Shown here: in pieces, positions 40,601 through 53,800 of the stretch
Position numbering within the stretch: position 1 is the stretch's first letter
How the letters are laid out: the number at the start of each line of letters is the position of its first letter
From: Onchocerca lupi
Taxonomy: Eukaryota; Nematoda; Chromadorea; Rhabditida; Onchocercidae
NCBI GenBank assembly: GCA_028564675.1
Contig: JAOVVO010000048.1
Coordinates: 124,001 to 188,000 of the forward strand
Length of the DNA stretch: 64,000 nucleotides
Reading direction: 5' to 3'
Notes under the pieces: generated by a model
Told to the model about the DNA's origin: nothing
What the model saw: the letters and a program-made list of their open reading frames with translations, nothing else
Database searches by the model: none
Translations under genes and position numbers: made by a program

Positions 40601-42560
40601 ACAAAGTCGTAATTTTTATTTAAAAAACTTTGCTATGGTAGTTTAAATTAACAGTGAATTGATCAAACAAAAAAAAAAAACAAAACAAAATAATCTATCA
40701 AAAGTAAAAAATGATTCTTAATTTGATTCAAAAAAAAAAAAAAAAATTTATCAGCATAATTTGTTTGTAGTGAAAATTAAATGGCAAATCTAAAACAAAA
40801 ATCATTCCTTTTTTTTTTTTGTTTTCAAATAATTCAAAACAATAGCTTGCAATATACAACATAAGCCAATGTCGTCGATACGTCAAAAAAATTCGTGCGA
40901 CGTATTTACGTATTGTATTGTTGTTTACTTGTAATAACATACATTTCTAGCTATTTTTTTTTTCGCATTATTTGAATATCAATATGTAATCACTACTCAT
41001 TAATCATATGAATTCCTAGCAAATTGATTTAAAATTGAAACTTTATTAATTTCATGATTATTTCAGGTCGTGTCGATACTATTAATATGCACGAAAGCGG
41101 AATTAATCGCCTTGGATACGTACAAGTATGTTTGAGAGAGTTTACAGATTGAATAAAAAAATGATTGGTAACAACTTCTTGTCAATTTTTAATTTATAAT
41201 TATCAATTTCATCAATTTTCGATTCTTAATTTTTCAGTTTTATCAATTTTTAATTTAGAGTCACCAATTTTATTAATTTTTAAGACGTAAATTTAAAAGA
41301 TTAGAATGAAACAATTTTATAAAGGTCAGAAATGTTGACAGGTGCGAATTCCATGTCATCGAGCACATTTCTACCATATGAGGCATTCATTTCGGGAACA
41401 AACAGAAGGAAAATCTTTGAATATGAGCAATTTAGTACGATTACTTAACAAGTAAGCATTCATTTTCTTCTAATTTAATTTTTCCAATTTTATTTTTCAA
41501 AAAGACTCGAATTTGTTAAAAATCCCTTGCGGAATTTATGACCTTTTAAAAGTTAGAAAGAAAGAAAACAAAACTGGCTATTGCTAATTGAGTTAGTTTG
41601 TTTAATGAAACGAATGATGTAAAATAATTTAATGTAATTAGCATCACAATCTGTGATATCCGGTAAGTGAAGAAAAACGAGTGGGACAGCTAGCATAATT
41701 TCAGTGAAGCGGATTTTACATTTTTCAACTTTCGGCTAAAGAGTAATTAATTTCGAAATTGAAAATTAATATTTTCAGGAATTTCAAACAACGTCTCCAA
41801 ACAACACTTCGAACCATCGCGAAGCAGTGGATGAATGGTTCTCTGAGTGAAACATTGGATGATTTTGATAAATGCGTGATTGAAATTAACAAGGAGCATT
41901 TTAAACGAAAAGTATCACGTTGCATGACACCTCACGTTTGCTATCTCAAGTTGAGAAAGTTAGACTTCTTTTTTAAACCATCATTCATTCTAATATTAGT
42001 ACTTCAAGCAGATTTTATAGCATGCAAGTCGAATTTTCACAAGTTCCCTAACTTTCCAGATAATATTTTTACTCTATTATGAAAGAATTCTGGAAAATCA
42101 ATAATCAAAAAAATTGACTGACGTCAACATTTTCCAGATTGCTTAGCTTTTTGCTACTTACGAGACATTTCCGATGTTTTAAATAGATTTAAAGTAAATT
42201 AATTAAGTTAGATAGAAATTTGAATTAAAGGACAAAATAATTTGCTTCGTAAATATTGCATCCTACCAGATCTTTATGTAAAAATAATTTAATTGTTCAT
42301 TTATTTCTTTTCTATCGTTTTCTTATTTTATTTAATTGCATCACTTCAATTATTAATCGATTCTTTTCTATGAGAATAGCAAAAAATGAATACTTTTTAG
42401 TGAAGTTAATTGTCTAGCATCAATTGGAAATTATGAATTTGCCCATATATCCGGTGATTTCATCCTTCGATTAATGGATGCTCGATTTATGGACAGTGAT
42501 AAGAATTGTGATGCACCAATTTCAAAAGTTGTTAAAGGCAATCATTTTTATGCTCCTTGA
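37609..42560 (+). CDS. GT92 (DUF23) family glycosyltransferase, type II membrane protein, 530 aa, ten exons
   Basis: Exons are 37609-37863, 38020-38216, 38747-38982, 39442-39519, 39670-39809, 40313-40499, 41067-41125, 41342-41451, 41779-41949 and 42401-42560. They join to 1593 nt in frame, all GT-AG. Residues 22-41 or so (FSKVCLILAGLLCAIAFYY) form one N-terminal membrane anchor after a short basic tail, giving a type II topology with a lumenal catalytic domain, as usual in the Golgi. Family marks in order are HKLVVCMAPTYALIEWR, a Rossmann-like stretch with WLALGATKIIIP, ESHVNCLFFVKPWAEMVAF, the acidic metal/sugar-nucleotide motif DLDDILIP at 279-286, then RVDTINMHESGI. The length suits the nematode family. 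GT92 includes the C. elegans galactosyltransferase GALT-1, which acts on core fucose of N-glycans, so galactosyl transfer is a guess here and the acceptor is unknown. The exon 9 donor (GTTGAG) is weak but is fixed by phase and by the coding quality of exon 10. Confidence 0.92.
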
Positions 42561-42808
42561 TTTCGCATAAAAATTGTAATAAGAATGAGGTATGAATTGC
42601 AATCTATTTTGATCAGTATTGTTGTGATTAAATTATTTTATAATTATAATAGAATTTTAAACGTAGAATCTCAAACACATTGAAATTAGGAAATCAATAG
42701 AAGCCAAAACAATTAATTTAGCTTTTTGAGACACTGCATAGAAAATGTGCATTCTTCATAACCGTATAAATTTAAAAATTAATCCAGGATTTATAAACCT
42801 GCAGCAGA

Positions 42809-42814
42809 AATAAA
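42809..42814 (+). promoter_or_regulatory. Polyadenylation signal for the GT92 gene
   Basis: AATAAA lies about 250 bases downstream of the TGA at 42558-42560. It is plausible in position, but A+T-rich context makes chance hits common. Confidence 0.35.
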
Positions 42815-43287
42815 ATTTTCTTTACAATAATTTGTGCTATAATTTGCAAAAATTTATTGCATAATATGTAAACAGTATACTTTGCAATGAGTAGAGTATA
42901 AAACTAATACAGTATGAAACTTGAAAACTACAGTATAATATGTAAATCGGAATGAACGATTTGATGAAATTATTTTTTCCAACAGTCATCAATTTTCGCT
43001 ATCCTCCTACCTAATCTTTATTAAGATTCATTTTGAATTAAGCGTTCAACTTGTATTGTCATAAAACAAACATTATTTAGCTATGCATAGGCAAAATTAG
43101 TTTAAATTAAACAAAATTGTTAAATTTGTCTTTTTTTAAGAATTTCATTTTATCTTGTTTTAAGTTATAATTTCAATTTGTTTACTAAACTCTTTCACAA
43201 TTGAATAATTTTAATATTTGCTAATGTATTTGCCCACTTGCAATTCTAAAAAGGCATCATTATTTCCGTAATTTAACAATTTTATTT

Positions 43288-43392
43288 AATAAACATATCG
43301 TGGTAATTTATAATCATTATAAGAATAAACATATCGTGGTAATTTATGATCATTATAATAAACATATCGTGGTAATTTATAATCATTATAAT
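43288..43392. repeat. Tandem repeat, three copies of a 33-36 bp unit
   Basis: AATAAACATATCGTGGTAAT starts copies at 43288, 43324 and 43357. The units run on through TTATAATCATTATA, with one base change in the middle copy and a 3-base indel between spacings. Confidence 0.85.
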
Positions 43393-44473
43393 ATCTGAAT
43401 TCGAATACTTTAAAACCGATAAATCGAGGAAATAGACAACAGGGATAACTTATTTGTATATAAATATGCTTTGATGAAGATTTGCATGATGATGGCTTGT
43501 CTATGAATTATTTTTGCCAACTATAGAAGGATAAATTTGTGAATTGGATGTATAAAATGAGGGATAAAGAAGAGAAAAGAAATAAAAGAGCCTGAAAGAA
43601 TGGATTAGTTTGGAGCCAAGGAAGGATGGAAGCTTGGACAACAAATATCACTAAAATTATAAAGTGATTAAAGCCTTATTTCTTTTTTTTATGCCGAATA
43701 TATACTCTTTCACTTCCTTTGCAGTAATGTTCTAGGAGTTTTTGAAAGGCCCAGCTGGCCTTGGCTAAACAGTCTAACATTATGCCACATTTTCACCACT
43801 TATAATTTTTTCCTCACTAAAATACACAAATAAATACGCTAAGCAATAGGAATGAAAAGAAGAAGTGAAAGCAAATACAAATGGCCTATGGCCTATGGGT
43901 GAAGAGATGGGACAGATTTATAAGATTTAAAGGCTTTTAAATTTTAGGGATAAAATTTGGAAGAGTTAGAATAGAGTGGTAATGCTTTTGCTTGTGGGAT
44001 AACAAAAGCGAGATGCTCAAATATCTAAGACTAATACTTGCTGGCCATACAGCATATCCTAAGCTTGGCCTATTGAAATGTGAGATAGCCAAGCCATGAT
44101 TGCCATCCCTCATCACTGATGCATGTGCCATGCGTTTTGCTTAAAACTAAAAACAGATAACGACAACAACCGCCTAGTCCCATATAACACGATAACCATC
44201 GAATCACATTTTTTTGTATTTCGTTCTTCTCATTCATTCGTTTCCATCAATTCTATCTGATTGTCTTCTTTTCAAATTTTTGTCTGATGTAAATTAAACA
44301 TGAAAGCTATAAACTTTGAATAGCTTAATTTCTTCTCAAATTCTGACAACCAAATTGTTAACATTCGTCATTTTCGGAAATATTTTTATCTGACGAAAAG
44401 TTTCGTTTCTTCTTCCTTCTTCTCGCACAAATTTTTCTATAAATTCGAATTATTTTGTCACTTAATTGATTCG

Positions 44474-44493
44474 GGGTGCGTATGTTCGCACCC
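44474..44493. repeat. Perfect GC-rich hairpin, 7-bp stem and 6-base loop
   Basis: GGGTGCG (44474-44480), loop TATGTT, CGCACCC (44487-44493). The stem is six G/C pairs plus one A/T pair, in DNA that is about three quarters A+T. An ATG in the loop opens a 24-codon frame (MFAPIGNARRNS...) to a donor-like site near 44555, but its phase does not match the channel's second exon. Confidence 0.7.
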
Positions 44494-44834
44494 ATTGGAA
44501 ATGCACGACGAAATTCGATCATGCTGCTTGCGAACAACAAAATTTCTAAAAAAGGTTTGCCATTAAAATACATAATTATTGAAAATTACAAAATTTCTAT
44601 TGTTTATTTTTATCATTCAATAATAAAATTATGCATGAAATAATATATTAAATGTGATTTTGGTCATCCAATAGATTGAAATAATAAAATATGTAAATTT
44701 AATTGAATTTTTTTATTAGTAAGCTCAATGGTAGAACATTTCTTGCATGAAAAAAAATTTATTTCAAAAAGTAAATTTGGAATATTTTTTTTTTTCTTTG
44801 AAAATTTTGTCATGAGTCAGTGAAATAGGCGAAA

Positions 44835-47800
44835 ATGAATTTTAGATTGATTCTTAAGGCTTTCATGAAAACTATTGAAACATCAAGAATTTTTGTATAA
44901 GTTTCCACTCGTACATTTAATTTAAAATAAAATTTGTAGTTCTAGATTTAATCTGAAACAAAATTCTTTTTTTTTCTCTAATTAAAATTAGAATTGGTAA
45001 AATTTCGTGAGAAAATGATTTCAAATTTTTGTTTTAAACAAAAAGATTAAAAATTCATCAATTTATTATAGTTTTTTGGATTTACAATTTCACATATTGG
45101 ATTGTGTGCATCAATTGCTGCATACGCTGTTCTTGGAGCATTCATGTTTCGTGAAATCGAGTATCCAGAAGAATTGAAATTTCAGGGACATATAGAAAAT
45201 GATACGTGGACGGCAAGTTTGTTAAAGCAGTCTTTTAATTTCCATTTGAACTTTTTTTATGCTTATTTTATTTTGGGAATTTTCTGTTCAAGAAGTTGTT
45301 AGAAACATAAATTCTGTTATAAATTAAATTCTTTTTTCTTTTTTTTTTAAGAAGTATTAATTAATTTGTTGCAGCATTTTTTTATGTGACTTTATAGTAA
45401 GAAAGAATGAAGCTATTGTGATAAAGAAGAAATGTTTTTCTATCATTTCGAATTTAAATTTAATGATATCACTTTCTGAAAAAAAAAATTCCATTCCCAA
45501 TTTAAATCATTATTGTGAATTTAATGAAAGATATGATATTGGTCATATGAAATAAAATGAAAGATTAACATTACGCAAGTATTTGCTATTTCAAAAAAAT
45601 ACTGAAAAACATGAAATAAAAGACTCATTTTTCATTTTTTGTAATTCCTCTGCTAATAGTCTCAAAGATTGCAACTTTAAATAAAGAAAACTAACATAAT
45701 CTCTTTTATTCTTGTAATTCTCGTAACTGATAAATCATATCATCTTTGTTCTTGCAATTCTCGAAGGAATAAATCTTAACACTCTTCAAGAATAGTGAAA
45801 TTGTAAGAGTTTTCGTAACTATTACCATAAATTTCATCTTTTTTGTTCTCGTAACTCTCTTAAGGAATAATTCTCATCATCCTTGCTCTAGTATTTCTTA
45901 AAATTCGTATCGATACTCATCCTTCTAATTTGCATAATAATTCTTATCTTATTTGTTCTCCTAATTTTCCTCATAATAAATCCACAATCAATCTCGAATA
46001 GTCTATAAATGATTATATTTCTTAAGATTTTATTTCTTTCTTCTTATATATCAATTGTCCTCAGAAAAAAATTTGTGTTCCCACTTTCTTTATTTTAAAA
46101 AAGTGAAATTTTTTTATTTCTTTCATAATTTTTACAAAAGCAAATGCTATCATTGGCAAATTTTTTGCCGAAGTTTACTCACATTACCGGAAAATAAATT
46201 AGTCACCAATTTGTCATAACTTAAAAAATCTTTAATAATTTAAGCTTAAAATAGAATGTTTTTATTATGACTATATATATTTGCTGATGAGAATGTAATC
46301 ATCACAATGGCTTTTATTTTCAAAAAAAGCATTTAATACATATTTTAAAATTTCAAATTTTCTTTCTAAGATTTAAAAACAAAGAGAACAGGAAATATTT
46401 ATAAGCTCACAAATCAAGATTTAATGATAATCTGCTGATAACCGGCATCATCATCATCTCCGGAAAAATTAGCCAGCGAATTTATTTTTTTCTATTTTTT
46501 CTTCTTTTTTTTTTCCAATAAAACATTGAGATTTTGTTAAGAACTATTATGAGTTGCAATCCTTTCTTTTTATTTTATGTTTTGTCATTATTTTAAGACT
46601 ATTTCTTTTGTAAGTGCTATTGAACACTATATTTATTTTGGGTCAATAAAATATATTAATTTGTCAAATTCTAGCTAATATGTATTTTAAATTTTATCAG
46701 AAAGAATAAACTGTTGCAAAATTGAGAATAAATTCTTCAAATTGTTCAATTTTTATTCATTTTGACCGTTTAATTTTATTAAACTCTTCAAATCCCATTT
46801 TTATTATTAAATTTGACTGATGAAATTTTTGTTTTTGACTTCGTTTATTTGTTTTTTTTTTTCGATTCTTTTTTCATTTTGCCAATTTCAGTACTGTCTT
46901 TTCTTTCCAGGTAGTAAACGAGCTGTATAGATTCATTGATTCAAGCGATGTGATAGAAGAAGCGGAAGTGAAAAACAAAGCACATCAGTTGCTCAAAATT
47001 TTCGAATTACAACTTGTTAATGCTGTTAATTTTGAAGGTTTCAAATTTTGAATAATACAATCAAAATTAACTCTTAACTATAAATAGATTGGTTGTTAAA
47101 TTGTTCATTCAATTTTTTAGGTTATGATGATAAGGATGTGATAACACCAAATTATCAGTGGACATTTTCTGGTGCTTTATTATTTTCAATAACTGTTTTT
47201 ACAACTATCGGCAAGTTTTCTATATATGATTAAATATTGGTCATAATTTCGTTCTTGTTGCATTATTTAATTATTAAGAATTTTGAATATTAATTGTCTG
47301 AAAAAAATATTTCATTCTTACCACAAAAATTTTCTAATCAAAAAAAAAAAAAAAGAATATGAAATAATAAAATGAAAGGTTTAATTATTCTTCGCATAAA
47401 TTGACTTGATTCACATAAGTTTTGTTTAACTTTTAGCGGTCAGTGTGATTTAGCTACACAAAAATACGAAAATTTATTTGAACTGAAATGTCAAACTTCA
47501 CTATTGTCATGGATCATATTGCAGAGAAATTGACATAGATGACATATCATTCTCTTCTGACGCATATTTTTGTGGACGGAAAAAAAAAAAGAGAACATCA
47601 ATATTTAGGAATGAAAAAATAAAAATGACGGTCGAAATCTTTCATAAAAGTCATTTGAAAAAAAGTCCAACTTTCTCGATCCAATTTATGCTTGCTCTTT
47701 AGTGAAATTTAAGATTTTAAAACTATATAAAAGACTAAATATGACAGTTACGATCAACTTTGATTTAATAAATTTTCAGATTTTTCATCTAATTTTCATC

Positions 47801-50800
47801 TGATTGAATTATTATTTAGACGAAAACATTGAACATAACTTTTAGGGTATGGCCATATCTGCCCAAAAACACCTTTGGGACGTGGTATGACAATGCTTTA
47901 TGCAATGATTGGTATACCTCTCATGCTGCTCTGTTTGGCAAATATTGCCGAAAGCCTTGCTCAAGTAATATTAATTACAATTATCATAAATTAGTAGAAT
48001 CAATCATAAAATGCTATCTTTTTCTTCTCTTTCTCATATTTTATTCAAATAAAATTATCTTGACTAGATGTTTTAAAAAAAAAAATAAATTACTAATATT
48101 TTGTCTTCTATTTTATTAGCCTATTTTATTTTTTAAACCAATTTGATTTTTTCATTTCAATCCAGATTTTTTCTCTTTTTATAATCTTTACTTATCTTTT
48201 TTAGGCTTGAATTTTGCTTTAAAATTGATTCAAAAAAGAAAAAAAAATAAAAAGACCCAGATGATTTTTTTTATCGCTTATTTTAATCTCCTCTTACTAA
48301 GAATTTAAAATTATTCTTGATTTATTTCCTTTTTACCTGAAATCATATATAAATTGATATAAAAGTTTGAGATCAAAATAATCTATATATATTTGAATAA
48401 TTTTTTGCTTTTTAAATGATCTTAATCATATATAATTAATATAAAATATTCATTATGATAAAACATTCAATTAGATATAAGAAGATCTATAGTTTTTTAT
48501 CATTTCTTTTAGTTGGAAATGATAATTTAAAACATAGTTAATTTATTTGGAAGTAATTAATTTTCAGATAATATAATAATGTAATTCCATTTTATTTTTT
48601 CAATATGGTTTTGTTGCATGCCTACTTTTTTTTTATTCTATTCTATATTTCAATCAGATTTTTAAATGATTAATAATTATGTAAAATTAATGGAAAGGAT
48701 GTCTTTGGATGGTAGGAAAGTTTAAATGAAATTTTAATTTCAATATTGTTAGTTTAAGCTATCCATTGCCAAATTTATATCATTTAATTCATCTATTATT
48801 TGTAATCGGCAAACGATTTAAAGGAAAAAATTTTGTCAAATAATAATGAAGAATTTGAAGCGAAAGCATGGTAGAATAAGATTTACTCGGTTGTAATTCT
48901 CTGAAATCAATTCTATAATGATCATGATTATTTGAAATGATCATCTTAGGATGTTGGTGAGAAAAGAATCTTCGTTTACGTTATAAGATAGAATAACGTC
49001 AGATAATACTAGGACAGCAGTTGATCGCTTGGTTGTAGTAGAGATGAATTGAATGTAAGTATGTTGGACTGAATTGGAAGATATTGATTGTTGTGTGAGT
49101 TGAGTGATTGCTGAATTGATTGACTGATTAATCAATAATAGAAGCTCCTTTTTATATCCGCAATCTTTGATCTTGTAGTAGGCGATGATTTACACATTTG
49201 AGAGAATTAACATGATTTATAACATTTCATACAATGCACACAAGCTTCAGCAGATCTGAAGATGAGGAGGAAACAAAGGCTCTTGTATCAGACTGAAGGA
49301 TAAGTAAGAATGGATAAATGACTTTGATTTGACTGAGAAGTATTACAAATTTCTATTATAAGCACATTTGATTATTTTATCATATTCATAATATAAAATA
49401 TCTCGTTTTACCGACACGTGGTGACTATCAAAGATGATATTGGTTCATAATTATTGAAAGACTTCTCACTGCCCAGATATCATAATCGTATTTCGCATTA
49501 TTAATATTTGTTATAGGTGTTTACATTTGTGTATTTCAAAGTTTGCTGTGCATATTGTCGATGGCAACAAAATCGTCGTCGTATCCATCGTTCAGCAATC
49601 AGTTTTCGCTATCATCCTAATGCACCCGTAAATGCTCGAAGAGGTGAATTTTTTGAATTTTTTTTTTTTGTGGATTTCTTTCTTTATTTAATTTACATTT
49701 TTCAACTTAATACAATAATTTTTCATAAATTTATTTTTAAAATTTAATTTTAAAACAGAGAAATTCTTTTTTTCTTCATTTTATAAAATTAAAAATTATT
49801 AATTTTATTGTATAATGGATGGAGAATTTTGTTGCATCAATCTGACAATACTTGTAAATTCCAATTTTCTTACAATTTTTTTTTTTTTTTTTTTAATTTT
49901 GATTTGAAGGATTTCAAATCTCTTTACTTAAAATCTATTTATCGGAAATGCTTAATGTAATAAATTCTGGTTCTTCTTATCCAGTTCAAAACAGCAAAAA
50001 TTCATTTCTTATTAAAATTAAATCAATTTTTTGTTCGAATTGAAACACTGCTGATATTCTATAAGGTTAAAAATAATTAATTAAAATAATGTCAGTCATT
50101 TCAACGATTAATAATGATCAAAATGTTTATTAAGTTTCTAGTTCCACCAAATCGCTATGGTCAGCGTTATACAGGAATACGTCGACATGGAAGTTTAACG
50201 CGAATGCATGGAATACGTACGAAGAATACTTTCAGCGATACGAAAAGTATTCGTAGCGTAAAAAGTCTTAATAACAAATCTGACACAACTTCATTACCAG
50301 GAAAAAAAAATTTCATTTCTCACAATATTCGTACAACACGTGATATTAATCAGAAGTAAGTTTCTTTCTTAAAGATTCATCAAAAAAAAAAAAAATGTGC
50401 GTAAAAGTTATTATTTATAAGTGTTTCGAAATTCTATTTCTTTTCTTATTTAATTAAAGAAGTTTTTAATTTCAATAGAATTTTATTTGAAGCTCATTTG
50501 GGAATTTAAAAAGAAAAATCATCAAATTATTTTTTTAACTATTCCTGAAAGAAAACTTGGAAAATAAATTTTTGACGTAAAAATTAAGATTTTAGATTGT
50601 CGTTCAGTTTATCATTTCAGATTATCATTAGGATTGCCAGTTCAAAAACGTTCAAATGAAGTTCCAGTACGTGACTCTTCACTTCGTATGAATGGTGAAT
50701 TTAGAAAAAAATATGGTTCTAGTTTATCACCAAGACCTATTACTGAACGTCCATACGTCTATTCCAAAGGTATAATCATCCATGTTTCAAAAACGATCAA

Positions 50801-53800
50801 ATTTATCAGAAGTGATATTTTCACGCATTTGAAATATGGCATTTGAAATGCAGCTTAATACTAATTTAGAAATTTAAGTTATAACAGATGAATGATTACT
50901 TAATTCGCTACTTGATGCAGATATTTTAAAATTCAAATAATGAAGCATTAATAGTTGGTAATTTTGTTAAAACATTGCACCTATAATTTTTGGCATCCAA
51001 TAAATTCACTTATTTTATTAAATTTTGTTCGAATTATTTATCGATGTTGTTAAAATGAAAGCAGTAATATTATAGAAAAATATCCTTTTATTGCTCTTTT
51101 TTATCAGGCGAAAGAAATTTTTCTAAATATTTCTAAATTTATTATTAAAAAGTTTTTCAAAAAAATTTTAATTCTTTTATTCATCTGTTCATGCTTAAGA
51201 GGTAAAACTCATAGAAAAATCTCAGAAATTTCTGCACTAAATATTTGTCATTTTCTAATGATAGCTCAACTTATCATTGATTGATTTTTAATTAAATTAT
51301 TATATTCATGAATAATTTCATTTTATTTTCAGAAATAAAAAAAAATGAAAAATTTGAGTATTTTAAGGTGGTATACCAGCACGTTATCAAAATGGTGCTA
51401 AATCACGAGGTGCCTTCGTTGAACTTAAAACTTATGCAGGTGGTACTGTTGGAACGTCAACTAATTTACATCCTAATGTTACTGGCCATATTTCGGTGCC
51501 ACAACTCAGGTTTATCATCAAAAATTTTCGAGTTTCAATTACTCAAATTTCAATTATTCATCTTTCCCTTTTTATTCTTTCTAATAGCTTAATTCAACAA
51601 TTCATGAAATATGAATATATATCTAATATGGAAAAATATTAATCTGATTTTTATTTAAATGATATGATTAAGTATAGGAATTAATCAGTTTCTTATCTGT
51701 TCTTAGAAAATATGTATATAGCTCCAGTTATTAATTTAAAAAGTGTTAATTGATTGATATAAATAATCATTTACTCATTTATTATTGGTTCTTAATAGCG
51801 GTACATTATTATCATTATTATTATTTATTATTATTGTTAGAGCCAAAGCTCGATTAAAGGAAGAAAAAGAAAAGGACATGTCAACAGTTACACCATCACG
51901 GAAAACCATTAAGTAAACTTTTGTTTCAGTCTACTTAACTCAGAAGATATAGCTTAGGATTATCTTAACCTTTAACCTTTAGGATTATTGAAATCGGTAG
52001 TAGTGTTAGTTTAATTCTTGTGCTGATGATATTTACTATAGGTTACTGAATAGAAACTTTGAATTATCATCAGTTTAACTTTTTTTTTCTTTTTTTATCT
52101 CGAATAATTAAATTAGTGTATAACTGATGAATTCGTGATTTTTTAATAATACAATATCTTTTTTAACTAACTTAAAATTTTCAAATCTAATATTTAATAT
52201 ATTAAAAATTGTCTTGCGTTTCAAAATATTATTGGTTCATTTCTTTTACAGAATTACAAATCATCAAAAATGTTAACAAAAAATGATTAAACTTCAGCAT
52301 CTTAATATTTTGATGAATCATTAATCAAAATTAATTACTATTAGCAAATCATTTTTAATATCAAAGTTGAATTTTCAGTCGGTATATAAATAATGTGAAC
52401 GGTAAAGAAAGCTATTCGATAACTCTACCACAAATTACAGTCAATGATGGTGAAGAAAAGAAGGAAGAAATCAATCATAAGGTTATCTTAATCTTTTTAT
52501 CATTTCTTCACAAAAAAAGAGAAAGAAAGTACGGGCATGATATTTGTTAACATCTTTTATCAAATATTATGGGGCATCCGTTAGCATGATATGAATCATG
52601 ATTGATTTAAGAATTATTTCTTAATTAGCTCTTAATTTAGAAAGCTCAAGTTCGAATTAATTCTTATTTTTAAATTCAATAATCTATTAATGTTTATCAG
52701 TGATATAATATATGCTATAAATTATTTATTTATTTTTTTTGGCTAATTTCACTCGTTAAATAAATTCTGACAGTGTTCAATTATTTCTTAATCTATTCCC
52801 TTATTAAAAAACTTTTGAAGTCAATAAAGTTTATTGTGGAAAAATATGAAATTTATTGACTAAATAATTTTTGGAACTTTTCAATCACCTCATATCTATT
52901 TCTTCATCAAAATTTAATATGTCAATAAATTTTGTTGCAGAAAAAAATAAACTTTTCTGCCAAATAAATTTGAAAACTTTCACAGAAAATTTTGTCAAAA
53001 ATATCTGGTCGAATAGAAGTAGATAGTTGATTGCAGGGAAGAATTTCTGACAATATTGAAGAAATAACTACTGCTGCAATTAAGGAACAAGAAGTGGAAA
53101 GTATCTTTTTGCCTCGTCATTTCAATTATTCATTAAATTTCATCCGAATGTTGTTGACTTTTATCTTTACGAAATTTCAACACCAATTTTTATAATCATT
53201 TTGCAATTTTAGTTTCTGGAATACTTAACCGATATTATTTATGGTATGATACCCGTGAGATTAATTTTACAACTGCTGTTAGAGGCATTATTTGAATAAA
53301 TTTAGCTGGCCATTTAAATTGAAATATTTTCGTAGTATAAAGAAGTATTGTTAAGCATTCCAAAAATCAAAATTTAGTTTTTAATAAAAAATATTGAAAT
53401 TTTATTTTACAAATTTCAAAAAAAGCTTAGTAACTGAATGAGAATAGGAATGGATTTTTCAATAGTTGAGAAATTAAATTCAGAAGCATCATCCTCGCAA
53501 GAATCTGCGCAACGACAATCAACAAGCACTATTGCTGAGCAAGTAATGAATGTGAATAAGCAACCATCAATGAATAGTTCTTTTCTTAGAAGGTAATTTT
53601 AAAATTGATTCAATCAAAAATAGTATTTATCTTTCATAACTTTTCAGTACATTACAGTTTTTATTCTATGCATCATTCATTTTATAGTTTGGATACAAAA
53701 TAAGCACTGGTAGGAAACTTGGAATGATGATTAAAAGTGTAAATGTTTTTGGGAAAATAATTGAAGTAAATGTAAATAGTGTAGAAAAATGTAAACAAAA

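Larger units (their letters stand above)
42561..44834. other. Intergenic region between the GT92 and channel genes
   Basis: It contains the GT92 3' UTR, the 33-36 bp tandem repeat at 43288-43392, and a lower-A+T patch at about 43560-44170 with short repeats such as TGGCCTATGGCCTATGG and the near-palindrome GGCCCAGCTGGCC. A perfect GC-rich hairpin lies at 44474-44493. These features sit in the likely promoter or 5' region of the channel gene. No separate gene is supported. Confidence 0.5.

Noticed and set aside
43937..44131. Minus-strand open frame MAHASVMRDGNHGLA...
   Set aside because: Mixed composition reflects the lower A+T of this patch. It has no domain, no splice partner and no homology that I recognise.
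44483..44554. Alternative first exon of the channel (MFAPIGNARRNS...)
   Set aside because: Its donor is phase 1, and joining to exon 2 gives an early stop. The ATG at 44835 has the right phase. A 5-base microexon near 44990 could rescue it but is too speculative.
53213..53258. Possible channel exon (ISGILNRYYLW) between exons 12 and 13
   Set aside because: It accepts the phase of exon 12, but its exit phase makes a stop with exon 13. Exon 12 joins exon 13 perfectly without it.
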